From the NCBI GenBank assembly GCA_021307315.1, contig JAJSPD010000009.1, positions 744,001 through 808,000 on the forward strand: DNA of 64,000 nucleotides, read 5' to 3'. Every line of letters begins with the position of its first letter. Position 1 is the stretch's first letter. This document shows positions 36,601-49,395 of the stretch, in pieces. The position numbers were made by a program, and so were the translations under genes. This DNA is from Bisporella sp. PMI_857 (Eukaryota > Ascomycota > Leotiomycetes > Helotiales > Helotiaceae). The notes beneath the pieces were generated by a model, which saw nothing but the letters and a program-made list of their open reading frames with translations, was not told where the DNA came from and made no database searches.

Positions 36601-39600
36601 TGAAGGTCGACATAGAGCACATTGTTGCTACACAGTATCACAGGAACTGACATCTTCGGTCTGGCGAAGTCCTGATGGTACAATAGATCAATATAAAAGA
36701 GTTTTCGAAACATTTGGTAAGTTTCTCAATGTAGCACAATTTTCGATATGCTCAACAGAAAGTTGATGTGCTAGAAGCACTGCTATATAATCATCACCAA
36801 ATTCCTATGGCATCCAAAGGTATGTCATACATCAAAGTTTGATGTAAACGCTATATGACACGTCGTAGCATTAATAAAGCACACTCGTGAGTGATTACTG
36901 GGTATCTGAAGTATATCTTCTCATCTACAAAGGCATAATTTGGTACAAAAATCATTAGGGCATTGCTAGGCACTGTAGTGCTCGACTTCGAGCATAACAA
37001 TGATGCTAGCTAGTCACCTGCTTCTGAACTATTGGCAGAGATTGTAGATGATGAAACGAAATAATAAAAGACGGGACCTTGTCATAAACATCAGAGCTAA
37101 TGACCACATACCAATATCATTGTTGACGGAGATATCTGGCGATACGGACCTCACCAACGTTTTGATTGACAATATTGGCGCCACACACAGCAGTATCAGG
37201 CCTCAGGCAGTCAGTCAATGTTTTGTGGATATCTTCAATTAATGGCCGATCCAGTTGTTGGAGATGGATCTTGATCTTCATTGCTATAATCTTTAGGATT
37301 TGTTTGTCCCTATACTGCTCTCTCTGTCAACGTCACTCCAAGTGATCGTAATATCTAAGTGTTGCTCACTAAAAAAATTAAAAAAATCCTGAAACAGCGT
37401 TCAACAAAGGAAGTTGAACAATATTATTGTGACTAAATAGGCGCCATTAAGCTTACCAGGTGACATTCTTAAAACTACGAAAGCCATTAAAATATATCAG
37501 ACAAAACATGCTACCGAGTAGAATATGCATACACGGGCTGCGGTTATCAAAGGGTTCGAGAAGGTTGGTACAATGACCCCTATAACTGCATTGTGAGAGA
37601 ACAGCTTGACCGTCAAAATTAGTTAAGAAAGCCCTTCAAAAAGCCGAATCCGATTAAGCGTTCAAGCAGCCTCTCCAAAATTGGGAGCAGGGTAAATTCC
37701 CTGCTGATTTGGGCGAAACCATTCATCTGTTAAATGCACTAGACGCCCAGGCACAAGTGTTTCTAGGCATCCCTACTGTGCCAGGAAATTCTCCTAATCT
37801 CTAAACTCATTGTGTTCCTCATTTTTATCAATATAGTGATCTGTCGTGCACTTGTAGTGCTCCATTACATCTATCTTGAGGCTTGAGTAATTACATGATA
37901 CACAGCACCTAGTAGAAGTGCTCTATGTTGTTGAACGGGGCGTTAATCAAACGTTTTAATCCGACACAAACTTGACACTACTACACCCCAAAAAAATCTG
38001 CTTAATGCCACTTTTATGATTCCTTACACCGACTGGGTGTCCAGTTCAGGCACATCACCGCATCGTTATTCATAAAGCATCAGGCTCACGACATTAGACT
38101 CACAATGTTTTTATCCTTCCTTGAAAACATTAAAGAAATAATACTTTTGAGCACCAGTGATATAGAAGGCTCAATATCAGTTTAAGTTACGACGGATTCT
38201 TGAAGCTTGGGATGATGCTCACCCCGTAGCAGACTCTACATTCCGCAGACGAAGTCAGCCTCATGCGACAGTCTTCTAAGGACTTTGGGATGAATTGGGA
38301 GGATCCTACTCTACGAGTAAGCCCTCGAAAAAAGTTATGTCTATAGCAGCCTCGGGAAGATTTCCTTCCAGTTCAGCGACATCACCGTCACTGAAGATTT
38401 ATGATACATCTTAGTCCTTGAGTATACTTGCAATCAAAGATGCATGCCTTTTGTCTTTTACCGAGGTATTCGGTTTTGGCATATTCAAGCATTCGACTTT
38501 AGTATGCCTACTATACTCACGTATGCTTGCCATAGGGCCCTCGAATCGGCATTAACTCATTAAGTACCCCTACTCCCAGTATACTCCTGCTATACTTTTT
38601 ATCCTATTCATGAGGTAGATAGAATAGGAAAGTTTTCTCGGCAGAATGCCAGACTTACAGTCAACCTTGTGTCTCTATGGGGCCAGAATCTTCGGCATGT
38701 GCAGCAGGAACTGAATGGTGTCGAATAGCAGGACAAATCCAGACTTAAGTAATTCCTTTGCGAGGCAGTCCGGGTTGGAGAGAATGCTGCGGACAAAATA
38801 CGCAGCTGCACCATCTTGGACTAAAAGCATTTGATGAAGCCTCGCTGGCAAGGGAAATTGTACAGCAATGCGCCACTGTCATAACTTCTGATCATTCTGG
38901 TAAATGAAGACTGAGGGTCTTCCACGATACATCTCCAGCATCACTAGGTTCAGTGGGTGGCTAGAAGAGGCTCCGCCCCGCTTCTCGAGGACCTCATTGA
39001 CCACTCAGGCGCTGTTAAGGACGACGAGGTTGCTTGTGCTGATTTTGAATCCGATTCTATCCGGTGCTCTTCCTGCCGGGAGGTGTATTTGAGAAATACA
39101 GACTTGGTGGGAGCTGGAGCAGGTTCCATAGGAGTGGAAGAGGTCTACACCCAGCTAGGATACGGTAGCCCAGTTATCCACCTTGGGAGAACTGGGTTTA
39201 GAATGAAGATCGAAGAACCCGAATGCGACTTGCGAGGAAAATTTTTGGCTCAACGAGACTGGCGGAAGATGTCAATAGCTGCATAGAAAATATATTTGGG
39301 GCCAATCGCTATCGCGACTAATAGCCAAGGCAATTTGATTGCACCACCATATTTGTCTATCTTCTCAACGAGGCCCAAGATTCGATAGGAATGTTGTTGA
39401 CGAATCTTATGGAACAACCACTTCTTTAAATATTCAAGTATTGAATAACAATTGCTCATTATGGGAGGTATACTTAGAACATGGATGTGAGTAGCTACTT
39501 GACGATATACGTCAATTCATAAAACAGGCTTTCTTCTAGGCGATGTAAGATACGTACTTGACACCTGCAGGGCACACAAAGCATCTACACTAATACTATT

Positions 39601-39965
39601 CTCCAGCCATCGGCGGATGATCAATTTTTGAAATTGGTTGTGACAAAGTTATGAGCTAACGTCCGATTAGGTAAGTCAATCATATTTTTCAAGTAAAAAA
39701 AGCACAACATTGAGTTCGAACTCTCTATTTCTTTCCTGAACATATAATACAGTCTATATCCTGTCTCAATTGACTTAGCCCATTCAACCTCGGCCATGTT
39801 TAGTAAATAACTCCCCATTGCGCCAAATACAAATGAAATAATGCCCAATTAAAAGAAAAATCGTATCCACACTTAGGGTATCGTCAAGCTTCGATTCATT
39901 TGGCCCAGATTTCTCCACCAATCTAATTCCCAATATCCTTCTGACTGAGTGCTTGATTCGGACCG
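36601..39965. other. AT-rich gene-poor tract
   Basis: In 3.4 kb I find no frame with a recognisable domain, and no tRNA, terminal repeats or transposase motif. The sequence is AT-rich with frequent stops in all frames, like decayed repeat DNA of filamentous fungi. A plus-strand frame at 38,957-39,286 (110 codons, with CSSCREVYLRN) has somewhat more coding-like composition but no identity; it may be a gene relic. Confidence 0.5.
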
Positions 39966-41040
39966 TCAAAGACTGTTGTGGTGCGCGGGTGGCACGCTCG
40001 CAAGCTCAACATTGCCATAGGTAGTGCCGTCAAACGAGTTATGCGACATCAGCTTCTCTGAGTCGCCTTTGTTGGTGCGGAATTTGAAGTTGGCTGCTTC
40101 CCAAGCACCTTGAAAGCAGACAGCTGGGTGCAATAGTGTCAAGCAAGCAGTCGCAACAACGATCATGACACCCTCCAAGATCATGAACGCCAGCTCGTCA
40201 GCGACGAACAGATGGCTGTCGAATCCGCCCGAGAGCTCGACGCAGCGGTAGGTACTTCGCACGAAAATGGTGATAGTGGCAATAAAAAGCCCGAACAGGA
40301 AAGCCTTAAATAGCTTGGTATTGACAAGGTCGATATAGCGGGGGTTCCAGTTGTTCTTATTCTTCCATACCCTGAGAGCAAATTCTCCTGCACAGCCGGC
40401 GAAAAGAAGAAGCGAAAAGACTTGGAAGCCGAGACCTATCATCATGATATTCTTTCCGAGATTAGAATCTGCCTTGGTGTTGGCACTTGATGCGAATGCT
40501 CCTCCGAGGGCTTGGAGAACAAGACTAATGATATCGCAGGCGCAGAAGACAAGAGTGTATGTTCGAGGCTTGAAGTAGGAGAGGTATGCACCATAGACGT
40601 GTACGATACGAGCCAGGCAAAGATAGATGCCAGCCGTCAAGAAGGCAGGGGCGATTGTTAATGCAACAAGAGACATTAGGAAGTAGTTCCTATCGAAAGA
40701 ATTATTATATAGGAGCACTCGAGCAAGATAGCCAAGGATTTCCAACAACTATAAATCCTGGTCAGAAAAAAGTTCTTACTGATATGATGAATTGGCTTAC
40801 CAGTCCCAGTAACATCGCAATCATATAACCCCATGTTTTGTGCTTGATTCCAAGGAAGAGTTGCCCAACTACAAAGATTGAAAATATGGAAGCGAAAATA
40901 ATGTTTCCTGGTACTGTTGGCCGGTACCGGAAAGGAGATAAGGTAAGATCGCAAGTGTCGAGAGTGCATAATTCTGGATATTTGTACAATGTTTCGTTGC
41001 CGTAATATTTCCCATTTGAGTTAACGCCTGTTCTGTTCAT
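39966..41040 (-). CDS. RTA1-like multi-pass membrane protein
   Basis: Member of the fungal RTA1/RTM1/RSB1 family, seven-helix plasma-membrane or ER proteins linked to resistance to lipophilic compounds and to sphingoid-base export; the actual substrate here is unknown. Two exons (40801-41040, 39966-40748) give 340 residues. The N-terminus is extracellular-like, with NGKYYGNETLYKYPE (an N-glycosylation sequon). About seven hydrophobic helices follow. Family motifs are visible: LEILGYLARVLLY, LTIAPAFLTAGIYLCLARIV, FCACDIISLVLQALGG and IFVRSTYRCVELSGG. A hydrophilic tail of about 45 residues closes the protein. It stands at the edge of the AT-rich island but shows no damage. Confidence 0.93.
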
Positions 41041-42357
41041 TCTGTCGATATTGGAATAAGTCGTGTTAAATCCTCAGAGACTAAAGCGAAAGTGCTGCGA
41101 CTGATTCAAGTGAAAGAGTAGATTATGAGAAGTAGAGAAGTATTCCTGGATTAGTAGATGGAACTGTGGATTGATGGTGATGCCCTCCATGATGGAAAAT
41201 TGGCCTCTATTATACAAATTCTCTGCTTATGGCAGTGCTTCCAGGGGTCATCCATTTATTGTCCTTGTTGACGAGTCCACGGAAAGTCGGGGGGAAGTGT
41301 ATGGCAATGCCAAGCACCGAGATTGACTTATGTAAGCGTTTCCATGCCAGCGATTGGTCCACTCGCAGATGTAACGAGGAGGCTGAATCCAGGTTGTTGG
41401 ATATGAAAATAGGATTCTGTCCGAGTGTTGTATTGTACAGTAGTCTGAAATTGAAGGAGGCTTAAGCATAAATGCACTACCAGCCTTTCCCATGGTGTTG
41501 ATACAGTTCTGAAAGAGGCACTGCCACAGCATCCCTACCCCCATAGTTCGCAGGATTCTCGTCGCCATGGTATCGACTGGGGCCGCGCCCCTAGAGGGCG
41601 GGGAGACAGACTGAGAGCACGTACATGGAATCCTCCTCTGGTGACAAGCACCGTGAAGAAGAGCAAATAAACTTAACCAGTCATACCCAGTTATCGGCCG
41701 CTACTGAGCACCAATGAAAACCTATGGACCCATCTCTTACAGGACTACACAAACAATACAGTATGACCCCAAGTTGAAATAAAGTAGCGGAAGTGTACAA
41801 AATTCTTTGACTCCTGCAATATCTAACCTAGAGTAGACTTCTATTTCGAGGTCTTCAAAGGATCGATAATGATCGTTGGGTGCTATAATAAGCATACCAA
41901 CAAACGCTGTGCACAAACCGAAGAATATCCAACATGCGACTTCAGCCTCATCATGGGGAAAATATCTGTTGGAGATTTGACCTGCAAAGACAAAGCAAAG
42001 ATCAATAAATGACAAACACGACGCGACCAATCATGGCGATGCGATAATTTTGCTTTAATCTTTGGTACGGTACAGTACGTTACCAAGCTTGCTAGTGTGG
42101 ATGAGATCAGGTCTTTCTTTGTGTGTTTCGAGATTGAAGATAGTCAAGGCGTAGGCGAGTTTGAATTAGTTTTGTCAGCTTGTTGGTCCAATAAAACCTT
42201 TGCCAAGCCACCCACCACTTTCCCTACAGTGCAAGGTTCTTGTACTCACAGCCTTACCAATTAACTACACCACAACACAAACACTACCTAACCTAGACGA
42301 CAAGGAATAGGCGGAAGTAGTCCCCAAGATTAGTTCAATCCTTCAAATCAGATCAAG
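41041..42357. promoter_or_regulatory. Intergenic region between RTA1-like and GET2 genes
   Basis: This divergent intergenic region of 1.3 kb holds both promoters. A possible small minus-strand frame at 41,737-42,030 is listed separately. A stretch at 42,225-42,275 resembles part of a tRNA D-arm on the minus strand but lacks a T-arm, so I do not call a tRNA. Confidence 0.45.
41737..42030 (-). CDS. Possible small membrane protein exon, unrecognised
   Basis: The frame holds one or two hydrophobic segments (VACWIFFGLCTAFVGMLIIAP) followed by NDHYRSFEDLEIEVYS, which looks coding in composition. An acceptor-like TTTGCAG precedes GQISNRYF, suggesting that this would be a second exon. I could not find an upstream exon that keeps the frame, so it may be a gene fragment or pseudogene. 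The product is unknown. Confidence 0.2.
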   Translation of the reverse strand: MVASCLSFIDLCFVFAGQISNRYFPHDEAEVACWIFFGLCTAFVGMLIIAPNDHYRSFEDLEIEVYSRLDIAGVKEFCTLPLLYFNLGSYCIVCVVL

Positions 42358-43327
42358 ATGGCAGACATCTCCACACCTGTCCCATCGCCTGAACCCGGGA
42401 CCCCAAGCACTGCGCCTTCAAGAGCCGCAGAACAAGCTCGAATTCGCAAAGAACGTCGGGAAGCAAAGATTCGTGCAGGGGGCTCAGCCCGTTTGAACAA
42501 GATAACTGGCCTAGGAGGCGGGGTGCAGCGAGGTAAGAGTGTATTCAAGATATATTTGACCTTGACTGATATTATCAGATCCTCCAGCTCAACCTACAGT
42601 GTCCCACGCAGACCCTGCAGAAGTCGATATCTCTCAGCACTTCTATCAGCCTGCCTCTAGCCGCCGTCCTGACTCTAGCCCCGCCCCGAATGACGACCAG
42701 CTTCGCCAGATGATGCTCGGCCAGGACTTCTTATCCCAGCCTCCACCGAGCACAAGTCCCTTCGCTGGCTTTCCAGGTGTGGATGGCATGCCTGGAATGG
42801 AAGGCAGCGGTCCAGCAGCAGAAGATCCCATGATGAAGTTGCTGCAACAAATGATGGGAGGTATTCCTGGTGAAGGAGCAAATGGAATGCCATCTTTCCC
42901 AGGAATGCCAAATATGTCGGGCTCAGCGGAAGCCGCTGTAGCAGATCCATATGCATATATTTGGCGTATCCTGCACGCTGTGTTTGCGTTGTCCTTGGGG
43001 TTATACATAGCATTCACGACACCATTCACAGGGACAAAGATCGCGCGTTTATCTTCTGGGACCTCAGAAGGGCTGACACCGGCTTCGGTTCACTTCTTCT
43101 ACATATTCGCCACCATTGAAGTGTTGTTGCAGACCAGCAGGTTTTTCTTGGAAAAAGGAAAGCCGCAGGCTACAGGTATTATGGGAGCAATCCAGGGATT
43201 CTTGCCGGAACCGTATAAAGGGTACCTAGGGCTAGTTCTGCGATATTCACGGATATGGACAACCATATCTGGTGATGCTATGGTACTGGTTTTTGTGCTT
43301 GGTGTCTGTGTTTGGTTACAAGGATAG
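42358..43327 (+). CDS. GET2: GET complex subunit GET2
   Basis: ER-membrane receptor subunit that, with Get1, takes tail-anchored proteins from the Get3 ATPase for insertion. Two exons (42358-42532, 42579-43327) give 307 residues. The cytosolic N-terminus carries the Get3-binding basic motif (IRKERREAKIRAGGSARLNKITGL, residues about 29-52). A Pro/Gly/Met-rich linker follows (FPGVDGMPGMEG, MPSFPGMPNMSG). Three C-terminal hydrophobic segments come next: WRILHAVFALSLGLYIAF, FFYIFATIEVLLQTSRFF and ISGDAMVLVFVLGVCVWL. The protein ends directly after the last membrane segment, as is usual for Get2. The two halves are low in overall conservation across fungi, but the motif layout is diagnostic. Confidence 0.92.
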
Positions 43328-44350
43328 GCAACCATAGAGCCTGAATAGCATGTTATGATACCGTCTTCGGCTGCCACAGCGTTCTTAAACGTTTTCCCCC
43401 TTCTGCAAATGCTTCCTTCACCATCACATACTTACATCGCTATTCTGTGCTTGGTACCTCAGTTGCCGTAGTACTTTTACAACTGCAGGATCCTACCGCT
43501 AATCCCTTAGAGCTCCCCAATTCTCTGGTTGATGAATACGACTACATCCCAAGGACGACCACTCGCAGAAGGTTAGTGAGTGGGTACAAGAATCATGCAA
43601 ACCTCAAACCACTCATCCAAGGTCTCCCCAAGCAGAAAACGGCTCCTGGAGCAGCAAATACTCCCATTCTCGGCAGGCCATTACTCCAAACCCGGGGACT
43701 CTAGCTATACAACTTTAATTCAGATCTCTCCCTTCAGGCCCTTGTCCCGGGTGGCATAAACAGGTCGTCAAATGGCACTCATTCAATGCAATACCCGTTA
43801 AGTTAGAAACGAAAGAAAGCTTCCCAGCGCGCAAATACCACAATGCTTTACCGTTGCGCTGATATGGAGTGTTCAGCCGACTTAAATGAATGCCATCAAG
43901 GCAAACATCGGAGGAAGTGTCGGCGCTTTTGTGGTGGATGTGACGCTGAAGGAGGGCCTCAACGATTCTATATATTTTTGCCGTGTGGGGAGGTATTAAG
44001 AGAGTCGTTAGGAATATCATCATAGAAGAGGAAAGACAAGGCAGGAGATAATGGAGGTTAGGGGAGACGGTGATTATAAGTGCTGTTGGGCTTGGATGAA
44101 CGCAGATACAGAATTATAAGAAACTAGATAAGCAGAGCGCGGTCGAGGAACGCAATTCTATGGTTCTGGTTGATGCTTGGGTCTCACTATAGAACTTTAA
44201 TTTAAAATATCACCCTTGGCTTAAGATACACACCCAACATAAGTAAAGTCTTCCACACTTTTGACTCTACGTACCCCACTCTAGGTACAATTCCTACCTA
44301 CACTAACTCCCGAACGCCTCAATGAAGTGCTAGCAAAGTGGGCCCATGAA
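43328..44350. other. Convergent intergenic region GET2 / RPD3
   Basis: About 1.0 kb lies between two convergent 3' ends. A plus-strand frame at 43,447-43,704 (85 codons) and a minus-strand frame at 43,715-44,023 have no domain and no splice evidence. I do not call a gene here. Confidence 0.5.
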
Positions 44351-46911
44351 TCAAGAGTCTGATGGTGTTGAAGGCGTTGATAGTCTAGTTTTCACTTCCA
44401 CCGATACGGCTCTCGATCTAGCATTCGTGATAACCTCGCCACTCCCCTCCGCCTTCGCAGTAGCAGAAAATCTTGAGGATGGTTCCTGGGACGGTGACTT
44501 CGAATTTTGGTACTCGACTTCCATATCTTTTCCTAGTTCGGCTTCTGCTTCAATCTCAAGCAGGATTTCATCCTCAGATTCAGAAGGTGAAAGAAGTTCG
44601 GGAAGTGCTGGAGACTCCATTTTCTCATCAACATCCGATGGAGCTCTATCGCGGAAATTTGCCTCGTTTCGACGTGTCTTTCCATTCTTTCGCTACCACG
44701 TTATGGAGTCAGCGTATCTATACTGATCCACGATGTTCGCATAAAGCCCGCGAACACTGGCGGGATTTGTTTCCGACTTACCCTTCCGCTTCTACTGTTT
44801 TCGTCCTCGCTATCGCTCAGTTCACCAGACGCTTCAACCCTAATTTGAATTAGTGGTTGAAATTCTTGATAGCTTGAAAACATCGAAAATGCTCAGATAT
44901 GTTTTGAGAAGAATTCCTTACCTTTGATCGCTTCGTCGCTCGGTATGTCTTTCGTCAGGATTATCACTATCCATAGAATTAGCACAAATTGTTGTCGTTC
45001 TGCTATGGAGGAGCTGAGAGTTGAGAGGCATCTCGTAGGAGCAGGACTGCACGACAAACGAGCCGTCTTGGTTCGCGGACCTCTTGAGCTCCCAGCTCCT
45101 AGCCCAAAACACAAAATACTTATAAGGAAATAAGACAAACTCCTCATCAGCATCATCAAGCATATCCTCATCCTCATCATCCATTCCTAGAGAATCAAGA
45201 ACATCATCTAACGGAGAGACAGAAGGGGCAAATGTAGTCTCTTTCAAGTTTTCGAATATTTTAACTTTGATCTTTTCTAGATACTCCGGAGAGTTCTGAT
45301 TGATGGTGTCCTTTTTGGCCTTGACATCGAGTTGGTAATCCGGTCCATAGTACTGTTAAGATGTCAAGGTTAGAACCGCACTTTTTCAGGTTAGGTAGCT
45401 AACCTCATGATACTCGTGCATTGGAAGTGTGGGCGGTAGGTCAACTCCAACTGCAACACCAGTTTCATAAGCCCATGTCCTAGACACGTTTCGCATCGTG
45501 TATCCTCCACCACCCAGTAGTAGCAAAGGCAATCCAAACGACTTCATGAAGTTAACACAGTTGGCATGTCCACGCATAGACAGATTTAACGAGCCCAAGC
45601 GATCACCAGCCAAGCTATCTCCCCCACATTGAAGGACGATCGCTCCAGGTCTATATCGTTCCATGACTTGGGTCATGACTGGCTCAAATATTCTGAGAGA
45701 GAAATGTTAGTCATATGTGTCATGCTATGGAGCAAGATAGAAGTCCTACCCTTTATAAGATGCATCATCAATGCCATGTCTGAGTGGAAAGTTTACAGAG
45801 TAATTTTTGCCTTTGCTACATTACCGAGATTAGTGCTTGTTCACTACACATTACACGTACGGAGGAAAGCTGATGAGTCCTACTTACTCCGCACCGATAT
45901 CTCGTAATTCCCCTGTACCTGGGAAGAATTCACCGTACTGATGGAAGGAGACAGTCATGACACGATCAGTTGTAAAGAATGCTTCCTCAACTCCATCACC
46001 GTGATGAACATCGATATCAATATACACTACACGCTCGTGCCATCTCAAAAGCTCGAGGATGGCAAGCACAATATCTGCCATGATTGATTAATTACAATTG
46101 CTGATCCACTTGAGTCTAACAGAACATACCATTAACATAGCAAAAGCCACTGGCTTCGCTCTTTTTAGCATGATGGAGCCCACCGGCCCAGTTGACAGCA
46201 ATGTCACACTTTTTCCGCCCCAGCCTAGCTGCACCTTCAAGGCTTCCACCTGCACTGATAGCACAATATTCAAAAAGGCCATCAAAAACTGGAGAATCGT
46301 CACCGACATTGAATTTCATAGCATCCTTCGTCATTGCGCTTGAATTTTCATGGTTGACTTTAGAAAGGAAGTCGACGTAATCCTCCGTGTGGAATTGTGC
46401 CATTTCCATTTTTGTTGCTTGTTTGGGACGCTAGCACCCATCAGCTTCATAATCAGGAACAGTAATTAAAATGAGAGTTCGTAAATTTCATTCAGTGTAT
46501 AGTAAGGTTGTAGAAGCAATATGATTAATCAGCTTGGGCTGTCTCCTAACTCATCTTCTTGACATGCTTGAGATGAGATTCTCATCGATTCCATCTCAAA
46601 AATGAAGCGAGGGCAAGGATGAGCTCAAACACCTTTTGAGCTCTGAAACTTGAAACGTGTTGATCGATAGAGATGGGCTAGCCAGCTTATAGAAAGATTT
46701 GGACTTGAAAAGACAAACCTACAAAAATTTTCATTTTAGTATACAGACCATAGCTTTGTATGAGACTGTGAGCCAGCCGGACGCGATGCTGCTTCATGGG
46801 GTGCCCTGCGGCATAGGCAAAATTTCCAATGTCTTGATCGTACATATAATCAACGACCGCATTCGTTCTCCCATTTTGATTCGGTGGGTCAATGGGGGCG
46901 TAGTACACCAT
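44351..46911 (-). CDS. RPD3: Class I histone deacetylase, RPD3-like
   Basis: Zinc-dependent nuclear deacetylase that removes acetyl groups from histone lysines as part of Rpd3/Sin3-type co-repressors. Nine exons (46723-46911, 46130-46430, 45888-46074, 45750-45815, 45404-45692, 45141-45352, 44922-44966, 44782-44839, 44351-44692) give 562 residues. Diagnostic motifs: [54 protein letters not shown] with the catalytic His pair, [14 protein letters not shown] with zinc ligands Asp and His, [13 protein letters not shown] with the third ligand, and [16 protein letters not shown] with the transition-state Tyr. The tail after about residue 400 is acidic and Ser-rich, with GELSDSEDE followed by a further ~120 variable residues. 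The intron at 44,967-45,140 uses a GTTTGT donor; splicing there is the least certain part. Confidence 0.94.
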
Positions 46912-47327
46912 GTCGAGGATGGTGGTTGAGTTGATGATAAGGTATGGATGGTGGAAGGAGCAAGGTTTGGGTTGTGAATAGATGCTGAGGTCAGGTAATC
47001 TTTCGCTTAGCAGAGCCCAATTTTAGGCTATTGTTGCCACGGCTTCAGGGCGTGTGATCCTCAAACGAGCCCCTTTGCTGTTGAGCATACATCGGTGTAA
47101 TGTTGATGTTGCGCGTTTAAAAAATTTTTACTGGGGGACCTTCTTACACTCCCCGAAATGTACTGAAACTCATATACGACAATGTCACGCCTTTTGAAAT
47201 ACCTTTGGTCTTTTCAGCCAGACGGCTTTGGAGTCCAATTCAGAAGGTGCCAATGCCATGAATGAAAAATCACTTTCTGATCAAATCCACGAAAAAATTG
47301 CTTGATGCATGTAACACCGCTGATTTT
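46912..47327. other. Intergenic region, RPD3 promoter side
   Basis: This 416-nt gap holds the RPD3 promoter and the 3' end of the HET-domain gene. I see no clear TATA box, repeat or RNA gene. Confidence 0.5.
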
Positions 47328-49395
47328 TCAATGGATTATAAACTGAGTATACCCCTCTTCAGGAAATGCCATAGCACCACCAGTCATGATCGGACCTTCC
47401 TTCCCATCTCCGTGGAGATAGCATTCTCCAACCATTATATAATGCCCATCTTCTGGTCTCAGGATGACAGGAACATGGCACCCAAGTAGTATGGCTACCA
47501 CATCTCCCCCCCTAATGCCTACTGGGCCCATTCCTAGATTGCCGTCTGCACTAACAAAAAGTGTTCTGGCTATCATTGTTTGCTGGGCACGAACAAAAAA
47601 GTTATCTAGGTTACGGACACCAGTGCCTTCTGGCAATCCAAATCTTCGATATACATCAGGGGAGTCGAAAATGCTTAGATCATTAGATCCTGATTCTTCA
47701 ACCAATTGTCTGAATAATTTACTCCATTGATCCGGAAAATCAATAGGATAGCCCATGAAATTTCTATTTCCGGTGATCGTCTGCCATAACTCAACTAGAC
47801 CTTCTTCAATGTGCGTATCTTGATGGAACTTGCTACGGGCACATTCTTGAGCCATTGATACCCATGAGCGCGGGATGGATACATGGCTTTGTGGAATTTG
47901 CCCGACCTGAGTAATCTCGCCGATTTGAAATCCTGTTGCACTAAGCACAAAAGCACTCTGATGAATGGTCGAAATTCTCATGCGAGGCAAGCTATCTCGT
48001 GAAGCGCTGAAGTAGTATCTAAGAGAAAGATGCCCAGGCTCAATCGTGCAGAAGCTGCTGGATCCAACTGTCAGAAATTGTTTTTTTCCCAGAGACGCCC
48101 CAACATTAACTGGTCTGAGCATCCAGGATGGCAGGGTATTCTTTGCTGCATCAATTTCAGGTGCCCACTCGAAATATATGATATCCAAAGCACTGGTAGA
48201 GTTGATGAAGAACTCCACAAATTCCTTGAAGATTTCCAACTCTGATTTACTGTAGTCAGCATGAAAGCCCTGGAGCGATTTCTTATCTCCCGCCAGGGAT
48301 AAGAAAGCATATATAGCATCTCGTGGATCCATGGACTTGAAGTCGCCACTATTCAGCATCATAGTCACCAACGCTTCAGCGGGATTTGGCTTTTGGGGTA
48401 GACATGCCCGAACAAACTCAGCTGCTATTCGGAGTTTAATAGCTGGCAAGTGAGTTAATCTACGAAAAACGATGGTCAGCAATTTTTGACTTATGGTAAT
48501 GAAAGTGTACCATTTATTAACAGAAACTGTTGAGTGCCTGCCCAGAAACGTTCATTCGAACACCATAATCATTAGATATTACTTTTTGCTACAAAATATC
48601 AATAGGAAAAAAGGAAGCAACACCAATTGAATAGTCGAGTATTTGAGAATGTTAGGAAATGTCTCACCCTTCCTCGACTAGAGCATCGGGAACATCCAAA
48701 AGCTGGCAGTATTCGTTCCTCGATCCCGAAATCTCTTTGGCACAGCTTTGATGAAACATGAGAACCAAATTAAGAAATCGCCAAGGGACTGCACGGTTAC
48801 TACAACATAATATGGCAGTTCTTGCAAGTGAAATCTCCTGAATTATCCATCTGCGAGAGAACCATGGCCTGTTGAAAAGCCGGAAGAAAGAGAACCACTT
48901 TGGCGTTTGCTTTGGATGGAGGAAATGAGATGGCAATGTGTTATTCGGTCCAAAGGAGCCGCCTATCTCGTTCATGAAGTCTAGCGCAGTGTCACTATCT
49001 GCAGTTCCTAATCCAAGCCAGACGACCACGTTGGCTGCGGAAGCATATATGCGTCCCATCTGAGAGACATGCTCAGATCGTTCAGGAACATCTTTCTGAT
49101 TGATACAGACAGCATCTATCCACAGCGTTCGAGGTCGATTGGGGTAACGAAGATCTTGAAGCGCATGTTGTAGATTCACCGTCACTCTAAACTTTTGGTG
49201 ATTGAGAATTATTGGAGCGGTGACTGAGGGGTCTCCCCATGTATAGGACAACGCTTCGTATGGCAAAGCTTCTTCATGCGATTCGAAAGTAGCAAGCTCG
49301 CAGACTACTGGCGCTCTATCGAGTCCGGGAAGCAATGTTATAAGTCGGATGCCATCTTCGCCAAGGGAAGACTTATAAATAGCTCTCATGGCCAT
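47328..49395 (-). CDS. HET-domain protein (heterokaryon incompatibility family)
   Basis: Member of the large fungal family involved in, or derived from, non-self recognition at hyphal fusion. Its specific partner and function are unknown. Two exons (48668-49395, 47328-48459), separated by a 208-nt intron, give 619 residues. The N-terminal HET domain has its three blocks: PYEALSYTWGDP at about residue 45, LWIDAVCINQKDVPERSEHV SQMGRIY at about 90-115, and PWFSRRWIIQEISLAR at about 175. The C-terminal two-thirds has the common tail of HET-6/OR-like proteins, with DPRDAIYAFLSLAG, FFVRAQQTMIARTLFVSADG, GDVVAILLGCHVPVILRP and YIMVGECYLHG. No NACHT, WD or lipase domain is attached. It borders a decayed tract (49.9-51.5 kb), typical of accessory regions. 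Confidence 0.92.

Noticed and set aside
38904..39286. Overlapping plus-strand frames in the AT-rich island
   Set aside because: No domain, no splice signals and no agreement between the two overlapping frames; kept only as a comment in the description of the tract.
42225..42275. tRNA-like sequence on the minus strand (TAGTTAATTGGTAAGGC)
   Set aside because: It resembles a D-arm, but no T-arm (GGTTCRA) follows at the right distance and no cloverleaf closes.
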